DNA of 64,000 bases from UBA11996 sp964394975. GTDB lineage: Bacteria; Chloroflexota; Dehalococcoidia; Lucifugimonadales; UBA826. The stretch covers positions 34,604 through 98,603 of the forward strand of contig CAYMZR010000001.1 of the NCBI GenBank assembly GCA_964394975.1, given 5' to 3'. Positions 43,253-52,093 of the stretch are shown one piece after another; positions within the stretch are counted from its first letter, which is position 1, and each line of letters starts with the position of its first letter. The translations under genes and the position numbers were made by a program. The notes under the pieces were generated by a model. It was not told the DNA's origin, ran no database searches, and saw only the letters and a program-made list of their open reading frames with translations.

Positions 43253-44278
43253 ATGCCTGACTACAAAGACCTTAAAGCTCGCTTAAATAGCGGTGATACC
43301 ATTATTCATGACGCTGCAGTCAGTACGGAACTGCAATCCATGGGGGTTCCAATGGATTTTGTTGCATGGAGTGGCCCAACAAATTACACTCATCCTTCAA
43401 GCGTTATCCAAATGCATGAACGCCATATCAGAGCTGGGTCCGACATCATCACTACAAATACGTGGTCTACTTTACGTCCCACATTGGAACGAGCCGGATA
43501 TGGAGATTTTGTGAGAGAAATAAATGTTCGCGCTGTTCATCTGGCTCAAAAAGCGAGAGAAAGGGCCTTCGGTGGCAGAGACGTGTGGATTGCAGGTTCA
43601 TTGTCCAGTCACATATCAGGAAGGGATCCTAGAACTGGTGAGATAGGGTTTGGAGCTTTTTCATCCACTCCACAGCTATCAGCGGACGAGTTACGCAAAT
43701 ACTATGCTGAAGTTACAGGCATCATGGCAGAAGCAGGTGTGGATTTTTTTATAGTGGAAGCCATGGGGCGTGACAATGAAGCCAGAATGATTCAGGCGGA
43801 AGCAGCAAAGCAAACCGGGCTCCCTGTGTGGATCGGATTCAATGCATACATCGATCCAAATGGAACCGTCATGGCAGGGGGACAACAGAATCCCACGGAC
43901 ATAGCCGAAGGTATCCAATACAAAGGGTCTCGAACCATGAAAGACTTAACTTTAGCTGAGGCGGTAAGGGAAGCTACCTATATTGGGCCAGATGTGATAT
44001 CCATTTTCCATACCAGGATACCTACCGCTACCAAAGCTGTAGAGGTGGTTTTGGAAAATTGGAAAGGCCCTGTAATGGTCTATCCTGACGCAGGGAGACG
44101 ATCCACTTCCTTAGCAAAGTGGTACGACCACTCAGCCGATAATGAAGAATCCATTGAAGATTACATTAATGCAGCACAGGGCTGGATAGATAAGGGTGTG
44201 CAGATAGTCGGAGCCTGCTGCGGATTTGGGGTCGATTACATCAAACCACTGCGCCAGATTATTCCAAAAAAGGTCTAG
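43253..44278 (+). CDS. Homocysteine S-methyltransferase-family protein with altered zinc site
   Basis: A 341-residue TIM-barrel protein of the homocysteine methyltransferase family. ATG 43253 (MPDYKDLKAR) follows GGAGCAGAGGAA. Seen: TIIHDAAVSTELQSMG, HIRAGSDIITTNTWST, AEAGVDFFIVEAM and GVQIVGACCGFGVDYI with zinc ligands Cys322/Cys323. Where family members have the third ligand in an N-C-T motif, this one reads IFHTRIP, with His253. Zinc may bind through His and two Cys, or the substrate thiol may differ. It could methylate homocysteine made by MetY and MetA, but they are far away. Confidence 0.82.
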   Translation: MPDYKDLKARLNSGDTIIHDAAVSTELQSMGVPMDFVAWSGPTNYTHPSSVIQMHERHIRAGSDIITTNTWSTLRPTLERAGYGDFVREINVRAVHLAQKARERAFGGRDVWIAGSLSSHISGRDPRTGEIGFGAFSSTPQLSADELRKYYAEVTGIMAEAGVDFFIVEAMGRDNEARMIQAEAAKQTGLPVWIGFNAYIDPNGTVMAGGQQNPTDIAEGIQYKGSRTMKDLTLAEAVREATYIGPDVISIFHTRIPTATKAVEVVLENWKGPVMVYPDAGRRSTSLAKWYDHSADNEESIEDYINAAQGWIDKGVQIVGACCGFGVDYIKPLRQIIPKKV

Positions 44279-44400
44279 ATTCCAGATCGTACTTCAGAAA
44301 AAGATAGATGCCTTAAACCAACGTATTGGCAGATAATTATTAAAACCAAATCATCATGTATTAAGATTTTATATTTTAGAACCCTTTTAGCGAGAATCAA

Positions 44401-46353
44401 ATGAGCCAAAACCCAATCACTTCAGACATCGGTTACGAAATATCAAATCCAACTGGAGTCACTATCTCAGCCGATGGACATCAAGTTGTTTACAGCGTTT
44501 CAAAACCAGACAAAGCGTCAGAAACTTTAACTAGCTCACTTTGGATTATGGAGCTAAATTCCTCTGTATCTACACCTAGAGAACTAACCAGTGGCACTTC
44601 AGATGGGAATCCCAAATTCTCACCGGACGGGTTATCCCTTGCCTTTCTAAGAACAGATTCAACAGGGAAAAATCAGATCTGGCTATTACGGATGTCGGGT
44701 GGTGAAGCCATTATGATCACTTCGTTAAATGCGAGTGTTAGGGATTTTTCCTGGAAACCTGATAGTTTAGGGTTTGCTGCGGTATCAGACGTAGATCCCG
44801 ACTATAAAGGTGAAAATGAACATGATGCAACCGATGTGGTTTCCATTACTCGAATAAGATACAGGCACGATGAATTACGGTGGCGTGGCAACAGTGGCAC
44901 TCAGATATTCGATGTTGACATAGCTACTAAAGAATCAAAGCAACTCACATCAGACGATGGGGATCAAGGGATACCTTCATGGTCGCCGGATGGGTCTAAG
45001 TTGGCTTTTATTTCAGATGCGACACAGGAACGGGATATCCATGCTGAAAACGAGGTAAGGGTATTAGAACTGGCTTCAGGAAAAATATCCACCTGGTCAA
45101 ACGGGCTTGCCGATGCCTGTTCAATTACCTGGATTCCTGACGGCAATTCACTTGCAGTTATAGGGTCTGAAGATTCTCGCCTTCATAGCTATTACCAAGG
45201 GTCCGTATATATACTTGAAACTGACTCAGAGCCAATCAGAGTTACCGACGATAATGTGGCTCCCATTGGTGGAAGCCACCCAGCAAAAACGGGATCACCT
45301 TTAATTATTAATTCAGACGGAACTATTTTATTTTCAGGTCAAGCGGGCTCGGAATCACATATTTACAGGGCAAAAATTGGAGAATGTGGCCAGAAGAAAA
45401 TAGTCGATTTAGGGGGTCAACTGACAGCATGTGAATTTGACAATTCAGGCAACCGTTTTACCTGCATTTACTCGACGCCTGAAAGGTCATCTGAAGTCTT
45501 TCAAGGGACCCTCTCAGACGATTCTCTGCACATGGTGAGTGATCTTAACGCTGAATATTTTTCTAATCGATTGATTGGTATCACAGAAAGGTTCTCTATA
45601 AACAGATCGGACTTAAATATTGAATCGGTATTACTTTATCCGGCCAACTTCGATCCATCAAAAAAATATCCACTTGTAGTAAATATCCATGGTGGCCCTC
45701 ATGGATTATTTGCCAACTCATTCGATATAACTAGACAGGTACTTTCATCAACAGGGTATTTTGTCCTAGCAGTAAATCCCAGAGGAACCTCAACATACGG
45801 CAAAGATTACATGCTGCCGGTACTTGGCGACTGGGGAGGGGAAGATTACGACGACATCATTGCAGCTCTTGATCACGTTTGTAAGGAGGATTACGTTGAT
45901 GCTGAAAGGCTGGCTGTAACCGGATATAGCTACGGTGGGTTTATGAGTTCGTGGGTGATCGGTCATACCGACCGATTCAAATGTGCTGTAATCGGTGCTC
46001 CAGTAACTAATATCGCGTCTTTTTACGGGACTGCGGACATAGGCGTTAACTTTGGGGAGAGACAGATGGGTGGAAGCAGACCAGATATCAAAGATGAATA
46101 CGACTTCAGGTCACCACTGAGTTACGCTGAAAATGTTAGTACCCCTGCCCTACTAATGCATGGTGAATCTGATTACCGCGTACCAATCTCACAAAGTGAA
46201 GAATATTTCGTAACCCTAAAAAGGTTGGGAAAGGTCGTCGAATTTGTCCGCTTCCCTCTACAAAACCACGGCCTCATGCGGACAGGGGATCTAAAAATGC
46301 GCAAAGAATACTTATCAAGAATGCTCCAATGGATAGATAGATACACAAAATAA
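44401..46353 (+). CDS. S9-family prolyl oligopeptidase / acylaminoacyl peptidase
   Basis: A 650-residue serine peptidase. Residues 1 to about 390 form a TolB-like beta-propeller (GNPKFSPDGLSLAFLRT, GIPSWSPDGSKLAFISD) that limits access to small peptides. The C-terminal alpha/beta hydrolase has VNIHGGPHG, the nucleophile elbow GYSYGGF with Ser510, Asp591 in GESDYRVP and His623 in QNHGLMRTG. No signal peptide, so it is likely cytoplasmic and degrades peptides or N-acylated peptides. It is followed 21 bases later by a split-barrel protein gene. Confidence 0.93.
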   Translation: MSQNPITSDIGYEISNPTGVTISADGHQVVYSVSKPDKASETLTSSLWIMELNSSVSTPRELTSGTSDGNPKFSPDGLSLAFLRTDSTGKNQIWLLRMSGGEAIMITSLNASVRDFSWKPDSLGFAAVSDVDPDYKGENEHDATDVVSITRIRYRHDELRWRGNSGTQIFDVDIATKESKQLTSDDGDQGIPSWSPDGSKLAFISDATQERDIHAENEVRVLELASGKISTWSNGLADACSITWIPDGNSLAVIGSEDSRLHSYYQGSVYILETDSEPIRVTDDNVAPIGGSHPAKTGSPLIINSDGTILFSGQAGSESHIYRAKIGECGQKKIVDLGGQLTACEFDNSGNRFTCIYSTPERSSEVFQGTLSDDSLHMVSDLNAEYFSNRLIGITERFSINRSDLNIESVLLYPANFDPSKKYPLVVNIHGGPHGLFANSFDITRQVLSSTGYFVLAVNPRGTSTYGKDYMLPVLGDWGGEDYDDIIAALDHVCKEDYVDAERLAVTGYSYGGFMSSWVIGHTDRFKCAVIGAPVTNIASFYGTADIGVNFGERQMGGSRPDIKDEYDFRSPLSYAENVSTPALLMHGESDYRVPISQSEEYFVTLKRLGKVVEFVRFPLQNHGLMRTGDLKMRKEYLSRMLQWIDRYTK

Positions 46354-46374
46354 TTTGACTAGGAGTATTCATTC

Positions 46375-46779
46375 ATGATCAAGAAGCCTGTTGCTGAATT
46401 TTTAGAGGAAATCCACATCGCAATCTTATCTATAAGTCGTGGCAGTCAGTCACCTCATTCGACCCCAATATGGTATACCTACGAACCTGACAACACCATT
46501 TGGTTTATGGCAGGTCCAGGCACAAGAAAAAGTAAATTAATGTCTGTGGACACCCAGGTTTCCTTAGTTGCACAAACTGAATATGATCCATACAAATACG
46601 TGAGTATCGAAGGACACATTATCGGTATTTCAAAAGGCGACATGGAACAAGATTTACGTCCTATATCTAGGAGATATTTGGGAGAGAAAGGTGGCGACGA
46701 ATACGTTGCAAGTTTTGATACATGGGAAAGTAGGCGATACACCGTCCATATAGATAAAGTTATGACAATGGGATTTTAA
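46375..46779 (+). CDS. Pyridoxamine 5'-phosphate oxidase-family protein
   Basis: A 134-residue split-barrel flavin-binding protein: ILSISRGSQSPHSTPIWYTYEPD, IWFMAGPGTRKSKLMSVDTQVSLVAQTE and YVSIEGHIIGIS, then RRYLGEKGGDEYVASF. The pattern fits the F420- or FMN-binding small-oxidoreductase group rather than PdxH. GGAG lies 11 bases before its ATG. It is probably cotranscribed with the upstream peptidase; function unknown. Confidence 0.83.
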   Translation: MIKKPVAEFLEEIHIAILSISRGSQSPHSTPIWYTYEPDNTIWFMAGPGTRKSKLMSVDTQVSLVAQTEYDPYKYVSIEGHIIGISKGDMEQDLRPISRRYLGEKGGDEYVASFDTWESRRYTVHIDKVMTMGF

Positions 46780-46844
46780 TAAAACCCCCTTTTTATAATT
46801 TACTATGAATATAACTGCAAATGATCTGATACGAGGTGAATTAA

Positions 46845-47252
46845 ATGAGCATTACTCCACTAGTTGAATATAACAATGCTACGGAAGACGTTAAGGAAAT
46901 ATTTGATGACATTATGGCCACGAGGGGCTCAGACTGGGTTAACAATTTTTGGAAAACCCTTGCCACCCAACCAGAATTACTAAGGCGTACATGGCAAGGG
47001 GTGAAATCTGTAATGGCTAATGGGGCTTTAGATTCAATCACTAAAGAGATGATTTACATCGCTGTGAGTGCTACCAACAGTTGTGATTATTGCACTAACA
47101 GCCACACGGCAGCCGCACGATCTAAGGGCATGACAGATGATATGTTTGCTGAAGTAATGGCAGTGGTTGGCATGGCAAATCAAACTAATTCTCTAGCCAA
47201 CGGTTTTCAAGTCGAAGTCGATGAACAGTTTAAAAATGGTGGGAGAGACTAA
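46845..47252 (+). CDS. AhpD-like carboxymuconolactone decarboxylase-family protein
   Basis: A 135-residue CMD-family protein carrying the AhpD-type redox motif: YIAVSATNSCDYCTNSHTAAARSKGM, with CxxC and the nearby His. Members with this motif use the Cys pair as an alkylhydroperoxidase or disulfide reductase. An AGGTG lies 8 bases before the ATG. It is downstream of a split-barrel protein and convergent with a nucleoside hydrolase. In contrast to the CMD protein at 5341, the cysteines are present, so peroxide defence is plausible. Confidence 0.87.
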   Translation: MSITPLVEYNNATEDVKEIFDDIMATRGSDWVNNFWKTLATQPELLRRTWQGVKSVMANGALDSITKEMIYIAVSATNSCDYCTNSHTAAARSKGMTDDMFAEVMAVVGMANQTNSLANGFQVEVDEQFKNGGRD

Positions 47253-47277
47253 TCCAGACTTTATGTTGCCTCAATAT

Positions 47278-48207
47278 TTAATGTGAGAGTATCTCCGCTA
47301 TTTTAGATTTCGCCAATCCTTGATCTATCCCAATTCCCACAGAAACAAGTCCGTTGGGGTTTAAGATACCAACTGTTCTACCGAATTGTGGACCCTCACA
47401 AATCACCGAAACATCATATTCTTTCCAGTCAATTACTTCTGGATGCAAAACTGACAACACAGTTATCGGATCATGCAAACTAAAGGAATTCCTACCTGTA
47501 GTTTGAAAAACGGTGTCCAGCATCCGCCTGATAAGTTTCTCTCCTGGCGAATCGCCCGCAAGCCAACAGGTTTCGTCTTTCTTTACTGAAGTTCTCCGGG
47601 TTATGTCTAACCCACACATCTTGATATTTATACCTGAAGACATGACGGTCTGGGCAGCTTCAGGATCGCAATAAATATTGAATTCGGCATGCTCCGTGAC
47701 GTTACCAGCGACATCTATCGCTCCACCCATCAAATAAATAGATTTGACCCAGTCTTTTATTCTCGGTTGCTTTTTCAATGCCAAAGCAATATTTGTTAGA
47801 GGCCCAACAGGCACCAAGATAAGTTCCCCTTTATTCCCTTCTATCTCGTTAATAATAAAGTCGACGGCGTGTGCTTTCTGTGGACCAATTGAAGGTTTAG
47901 GCAGTGACACATGAAGGCCCGTTTCTCCGTGGATTTCAATTCTATGTGACTTAAATTCCTCAAATTCTTCAACTGATGTGGAAGCTTCATTCAATGCACT
48001 AGCATCCCCCACATACACTGGAACCTCAATTCGGTTCATATAGGTAAGCAGACTAAGAGCATTACTAGTAGTATGCTCAATAGATGCGTTCCCACCGACG
48101 ATCGTTAATCCCTGTATATTCAAAACTTCAGATTTTAATGCCATAATTATGGCGAGCAGGTCATCATTCCCTGGATCGGTGTCGAGGATTATTTTGGCTT
48201 TCTTCAT
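47278..48207 (-). CDS. Inosine-uridine preferring nucleoside hydrolase-family protein
   Basis: A 309-residue nucleoside hydrolase that splits ribonucleosides to base and ribose. ATG 48207 (MKKAKIILDTDPGNDD) has a G-rich site upstream and puts the calcium-binding DTDPGNDD at the N-terminus. Also seen: GLTIVGGNASIEHTTSNAL, LVPVGPLTNIALAL, IYLMGGAIDVAGNVTEHAEFNIYCDPEAA and the C-terminal SLHDPITVL with metal-binding Asp. Base preference cannot be predicted. It is divergent from a Nim-like flavoprotein with 30 bases between starts. Confidence 0.92.
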   Translation of the reverse strand: MKKAKIILDTDPGNDDLLAIIMALKSEVLNIQGLTIVGGNASIEHTTSNALSLLTYMNRIEVPVYVGDASALNEASTSVEEFEEFKSHRIEIHGETGLHVSLPKPSIGPQKAHAVDFIINEIEGNKGELILVPVGPLTNIALALKKQPRIKDWVKSIYLMGGAIDVAGNVTEHAEFNIYCDPEAAQTVMSSGINIKMCGLDITRRTSVKKDETCWLAGDSPGEKLIRRMLDTVFQTTGRNSFSLHDPITVLSVLHPEVIDWKEYDVSVICEGPQFGRTVGILNPNGLVSVGIGIDQGLAKSKIAEILSH

Positions 48208-48237
48208 AAATAGACCCCCATTTAAAAGGAACATATC

Positions 48238-48891
48238 ATGCCTGAAAAAAACTTGATCAGGTCCGACAAAACTAAAGTCATTAGGATTCCAGACAGAGGA
48301 TCCTATGACAGAGAATTAGCCTACGAGATTATAGACGATACGCCCATGTGCCACGTCTCATATTTGATCGACGGAGAGCCGTACATAACACCAACCTTGC
48401 AATGGAGATCCGGTGACAACTTTTATTGGCATGGGTCTTCAGCGAGCCGCTTCCTGAGATCGATTGTCGATAGCCCAGTAGCTATTAACGTTATGATACT
48501 TGATGGCCTTGTCCTGGCACGATCAGGAATGCATCACTCCGCAAACTATCGTTCTGTCACTTTGTTTGGGAAAGCCCGAAAGTTAGATGACAATGAAAAA
48601 GAATTGCAATTGGAACAATTTGTAAATAACTTGCTGCCGGGGAGATGGGATTCATTAAGAAAAATAACCAGCCAGGAAGTCAAAGCGACTACTTTATTCA
48701 CAATTCCAATAGAGGAAGCGTCAGTAAAAGTCAGAACCGGAGGCCCTATAGATGATGAAGAGGATTATGAGTTACCAATATGGGCTGGAATAATCCCAAT
48801 CAAACAGGTTGTTGCCTCACCAGTTGCTGATGACCGCAATTTACCCGGAGTTGAAATTCCAGATCACGTCACCAAATATAACCTGAGTTAA
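48238..48891 (+). CDS. Nim-like FMN-binding split-barrel protein
   Basis: A 217-residue protein of the pyridoxamine 5'-phosphate oxidase-like/NimA group: RIPDRGSYDRELAYEIIDDTPMCHVSYLID, FYWHGSSASRFLRSI and MHHSANYRSVTLFGKARKL. The RGSYDRE opening and HG-S-A motif are typical of flavin-nucleotide-binding Nim relatives, some linked to nitroimidazole reduction; most have no known role. AAAAGGAA lies eight bases before the ATG. Confidence 0.85.
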   Translation: MPEKNLIRSDKTKVIRIPDRGSYDRELAYEIIDDTPMCHVSYLIDGEPYITPTLQWRSGDNFYWHGSSASRFLRSIVDSPVAINVMILDGLVLARSGMHHSANYRSVTLFGKARKLDDNEKELQLEQFVNNLLPGRWDSLRKITSQEVKATTLFTIPIEEASVKVRTGGPIDDEEDYELPIWAGIIPIKQVVASPVADDRNLPGVEIPDHVTKYNLS

Positions 48892-48990
48892 ATTAGATGA
48901 GTGAACTGTTTATGAGGGCCATTAAGTTTTGTGATCAAGCTGTGTTCGCGGGCTTTTTAATGATTTTTTATCAGCTACATTCTTCTTAGA

Positions 48991-50034
48991 ATGCTTCAAT
49001 ACCAACAAATCCGTTCAGCATTATTGATAACGGTGGGTGCACTGACTCTGTTACTCGCTTGTGAATCTCAAGAAAGTTCTAAACAGACAGGCACTAGTCA
49101 TTTTAGTGAAGCACCAAAGTCGCTGGAAACAAAGGATTCAATATCTACAAAATTCACCATTAATCCCGAATTATGTAAGGATCAGCAGGGGCCAGATTGC
49201 ACTCGATTAAAACTGGGCGATAAATACTTCAGTACCCATGAGGCAAAAAAGGGACATTTATATTCCTGTAATGAGAAGAATCCTAATGCGCCTGGTTCCA
49301 TAGAAAGCAAAATCACATGGATCGACTTCGCCGGAGACACATGGAATCTATTGCGAAAATTATGGTTACCAGGGCCTAGCTCGGATTACGAACAAGGAAG
49401 CTACTCTGAAATCTTGGTGAATAAAAAGAGGCAAATACAAATCAACAATATGCCAGTGGACAAACATATGGGGGATTGGCCTATGACTAATTACCCTTCT
49501 CTTACAGTCATTGATGGTAATCCAGGCATACCTTCATCCGTGATTACTAACTTCGAGTATCCAAGTAGTCCTCTAAAAGAAACAACTCCTATATGTGTGT
49601 CGCTTGGACCCATCGGGGTCACAAAAAATGGAGTAGTGATTTACAACGCAGCCGACGCACGTGGGGAAGATGCTGTCGCTAGAGAAATCGTCGATGTTTT
49701 TGGAGGACACCCTGCAGGGACCAATTACCATTACCATTTCATCCCTGAAAGACTCGACAACCAACCTCTTGATGACGGTCACTCCGGCATAGTAGGCTAC
49801 ATCAATGACGGATTTCCACTATATGGCTACAAAGGTAAAGGTGGCGTTGAAATATCCAATGACGATTTGGACATTTGTCACGGGCACGAACATGATCCGC
49901 TGGGGTATCATTATCATGCCACAATTGAGTATCCCTATACCGTTGGCTGTTACAAAGGAAACCCGATTTCAGTAGAGTCAAACCAAATGCAACCTGTGAG
50001 TCCTTTAAATAGATCTCCGAGAAGAAAACCCTAA
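48991..50034 (+). CDS. YHYH-domain lipoprotein
   Basis: A 347-residue predicted lipoprotein with signal ALTLLLAC (lipobox Cys24) and a Ser-rich linker. The C-terminal 200 residues hold the YHYH domain: GTNYHYHFIPERL, HSGIVGYINDGFPLYGYKG, and LDICHGHEHDPLGYHYHATIEYPYTVGCYKG. Two YHYH motifs and several His may bind metal; the domain's function is unknown. It is probably on the outer face of the membrane. It is convergent with the SMP-30-like gene. Confidence 0.85.
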   Translation: MLQYQQIRSALLITVGALTLLLACESQESSKQTGTSHFSEAPKSLETKDSISTKFTINPELCKDQQGPDCTRLKLGDKYFSTHEAKKGHLYSCNEKNPNAPGSIESKITWIDFAGDTWNLLRKLWLPGPSSDYEQGSYSEILVNKKRQIQINNMPVDKHMGDWPMTNYPSLTVIDGNPGIPSSVITNFEYPSSPLKETTPICVSLGPIGVTKNGVVIYNAADARGEDAVAREIVDVFGGHPAGTNYHYHFIPERLDNQPLDDGHSGIVGYINDGFPLYGYKGKGGVEISNDDLDICHGHEHDPLGYHYHATIEYPYTVGCYKGNPISVESNQMQPVSPLNRSPRRKP

Positions 50035-50046
50035 AATTTTATGCAT

Positions 50047-50913
50047 TCAAAGGACCGGATAATTGAGTGGCAGCCCAGTAGCATCCAAATTGTAGCGACT
50101 GATGTGCCATCGACCTAGATTTGCACTCAGTAGGTCGTTCAAATTAGCCCCACAAAAAGCTATATTTGTTGGGGCTGCCATAAGAGTGCCTTCATAATCA
50201 TGGGCCAGCACCTCAAGGGCACCCTTTGTATCCAACCTGAATATGGTGTCGGGTCTGTAGCATGAGATATAAACATTGGCATCTGCATCAAAAGCTACCC
50301 CGTCAGGGACCGCGTTCGGTATTTCAATTACCATTTCAGTCTTCCCGGCTTTTCCTGTTTCGCTAATGGATATTTTTTCAATTCTTGGCGGATTCAAACT
50401 GACGGCTACATACAAATCCTCGCCGCTTGGCCCAAAACAAATTCCGTTTGGAAAACTGTTTGGGGTCTCCGACCAAACTTCCGTTTCTCCAGCGGAACTG
50501 ATCTTAAAAATCTTGCCATTATCCTTCTTCCATTCACCAGAATCTGTAATGTACAGATTTCCATTCTTGTCGAAAGCAGGGTAATTAGGTCCAATCATGG
50601 CGACATCTCGGGTTCCTGAAGAATATTCAGTTACATTCCCATCATTATTGACCTTATAGACTTTGTTACCACTGCAGATATACAAGTTACCTGACCCATC
50701 CTGGCACAGGCCTCCGACAAAACTAGGGGCCTGAGCAAACTGCTCAAAGTGATTGTTTTTCACATCGATACGATAAATCTGTCCGCCTTCGCCGCCCGCA
50801 TAAGCATATCCATCACTTCCCCAAGTTATGCATTCAGGGTGATCAAGTCCTTCACCAAAACTACCAACACAATAGGAAACGTCATTTTTCACATCCAGAA
50901 TCGACATATTCAC
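50047..50913 (-). CDS. SMP-30/gluconolactonase-like beta-propeller protein
   Basis: A 288-residue six-bladed propeller of the SMP-30/LRE type. Blades show LDHPECITWGSDGYAYAGGEGGQIYRID, LCQDGSGNLYICSGNKVYKV, PNYPAFDKNGNLYITDSG, FPNGICFGPSGEDLYVAVS and PDGVAFDADANVYISCY. Metal-ligand residues expected for lactonase activity (Glu, Asn, Asp) have plausible counterparts (PE, NG, D). It could hydrolyse aldonolactones feeding acid-sugar dehydratases. No signal peptide is seen. It is convergent with the YHYH gene. Confidence 0.82.
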   Translation of the reverse strand: MNMSILDVKNDVSYCVGSFGEGLDHPECITWGSDGYAYAGGEGGQIYRIDVKNNHFEQFAQAPSFVGGLCQDGSGNLYICSGNKVYKVNNDGNVTEYSSGTRDVAMIGPNYPAFDKNGNLYITDSGEWKKDNGKIFKISSAGETEVWSETPNSFPNGICFGPSGEDLYVAVSLNPPRIEKISISETGKAGKTEMVIEIPNAVPDGVAFDADANVYISCYRPDTIFRLDTKGALEVLAHDYEGTLMAAPTNIAFCGANLNDLLSANLGRWHISRYNLDATGLPLNYPVL

Positions 50914-51091
50914 CTCAGCTGGTTTCAGAGTTTGGTATCTGCCTTGTTAAGACTACCTCAATTGTAAATTCTTTTTTCTTCACAAGTCATTAGGGAGACA
51001 GGAAAATGAATAAGATGTAGCATGTGTTAACTAATAAATGGAAAAATCTCCACATGCCTTCCCAGGGAAAATAGGAGTAGAGGTACTGCTG

Positions 51092-52072
51092 ATGAGCTAC
51101 GAAGAGATCAATAGGGATTCAATAATATGGATGTATGAAAGGATGCTCACAATTCGGCGATTTGAAGAGCAGGCTAGAAGAGAGGCTGATGCCGGCAAAT
51201 TAAGAGGTATTCATTCTTCAATTGGACAGGAAGCCGTTCCAACAGGAGTTTGCGCCCTACTCAGAGACGATGATTTTGTACTTGGTACCCATAGAAGCCA
51301 CCATCACTGTATTGCTAAAGGTGTAGACCTTAACGAAATGATGGCCGAACTTTTAGGAAAGTCCACTGGGACAGGTAAAGGGAAAGGTGGAACGATGCAT
51401 ATAGCTGACATAGAAAAAGGAATGCTGGGTGCTAATGGAATAGTTGGGTCCAATATACCAGTAGCAACCGGTGTAGCCTTAACCGCAAAAGTGAAAGGCA
51501 CAGATAATGTTAGTGTGGTCTTTTTTGGAGATGGAGCCTCCAGTCAAGGTGCTCTCCATGAATCTATGAATCTAGCCAGTATTTGGGATTTACCTGTCAT
51601 TTTTGTTTGTGAAAACAACAGGTATGCTGAGTCCACTCCGTTCGAGTATTCTGTAGCCGGAGGATCGGTCTCAAATCGAGCTGACGGATACGCAATCCCA
51701 GGTGTTACAGTAGATGGACAATCTGTACTAGATGTTTTTGAAGTCGCAAAAGAAGCGGTAGCAAGAGCAAGAGCGGGAGAAGGGCCTACTCTTATCGAAG
51801 CCCAAACTTACCGATACCTAGGTCACGCAGGTCATGACGATCCCCTTACTTATAGGTCAGAAGAAGAGCAAAAGTACTACATGGATCGGGACTGTATTAC
51901 CAATTTTAAAAGCTACATACTAGATAGTTCTATCGCCAACGAAGAGGAATTGGATAATATCGAAGTATCCTGTGAAGCCGCTGTTGCTAAATCTGTCGAA
52001 TTTGCAGATAACAGCCCTTTCCCAGAGCCAGATGCTCTACATGAGCATGTTTACACCACCTACAAGAACTAG
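51092..52072 (+). CDS. TPP-dependent dehydrogenase E1 alpha subunit (acetoin/pyruvate type), no beta beside it
   Basis: A 326-residue E1-alpha protein. ATG 51092 (MSYEEINRDS) with AGAGGT upstream is preferred over 51038. Seen: RRFEEQARREADAGKLRGIHSSIGQEAV, HRSHHHCIAKGVDL, the TPP motif GDGASSQGALHESMNLAS...CENN, and EAQTYRYLGHAGHDDPLTYR. The pattern matches acetoin or pyruvate dehydrogenase alpha chains. Such subunits need a beta chain for activity, but downstream is a convergent amidohydrolase and no beta gene is seen. Confidence 0.88.
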   Translation: MSYEEINRDSIIWMYERMLTIRRFEEQARREADAGKLRGIHSSIGQEAVPTGVCALLRDDDFVLGTHRSHHHCIAKGVDLNEMMAELLGKSTGTGKGKGGTMHIADIEKGMLGANGIVGSNIPVATGVALTAKVKGTDNVSVVFFGDGASSQGALHESMNLASIWDLPVIFVCENNRYAESTPFEYSVAGGSVSNRADGYAIPGVTVDGQSVLDVFEVAKEAVARARAGEGPTLIEAQTYRYLGHAGHDDPLTYRSEEEQKYYMDRDCITNFKSYILDSSIANEEELDNIEVSCEAAVAKSVEFADNSPFPEPDALHEHVYTTYKN

Positions 52073-52093
52073 GGTTCATATTAAGTTTTAAGC

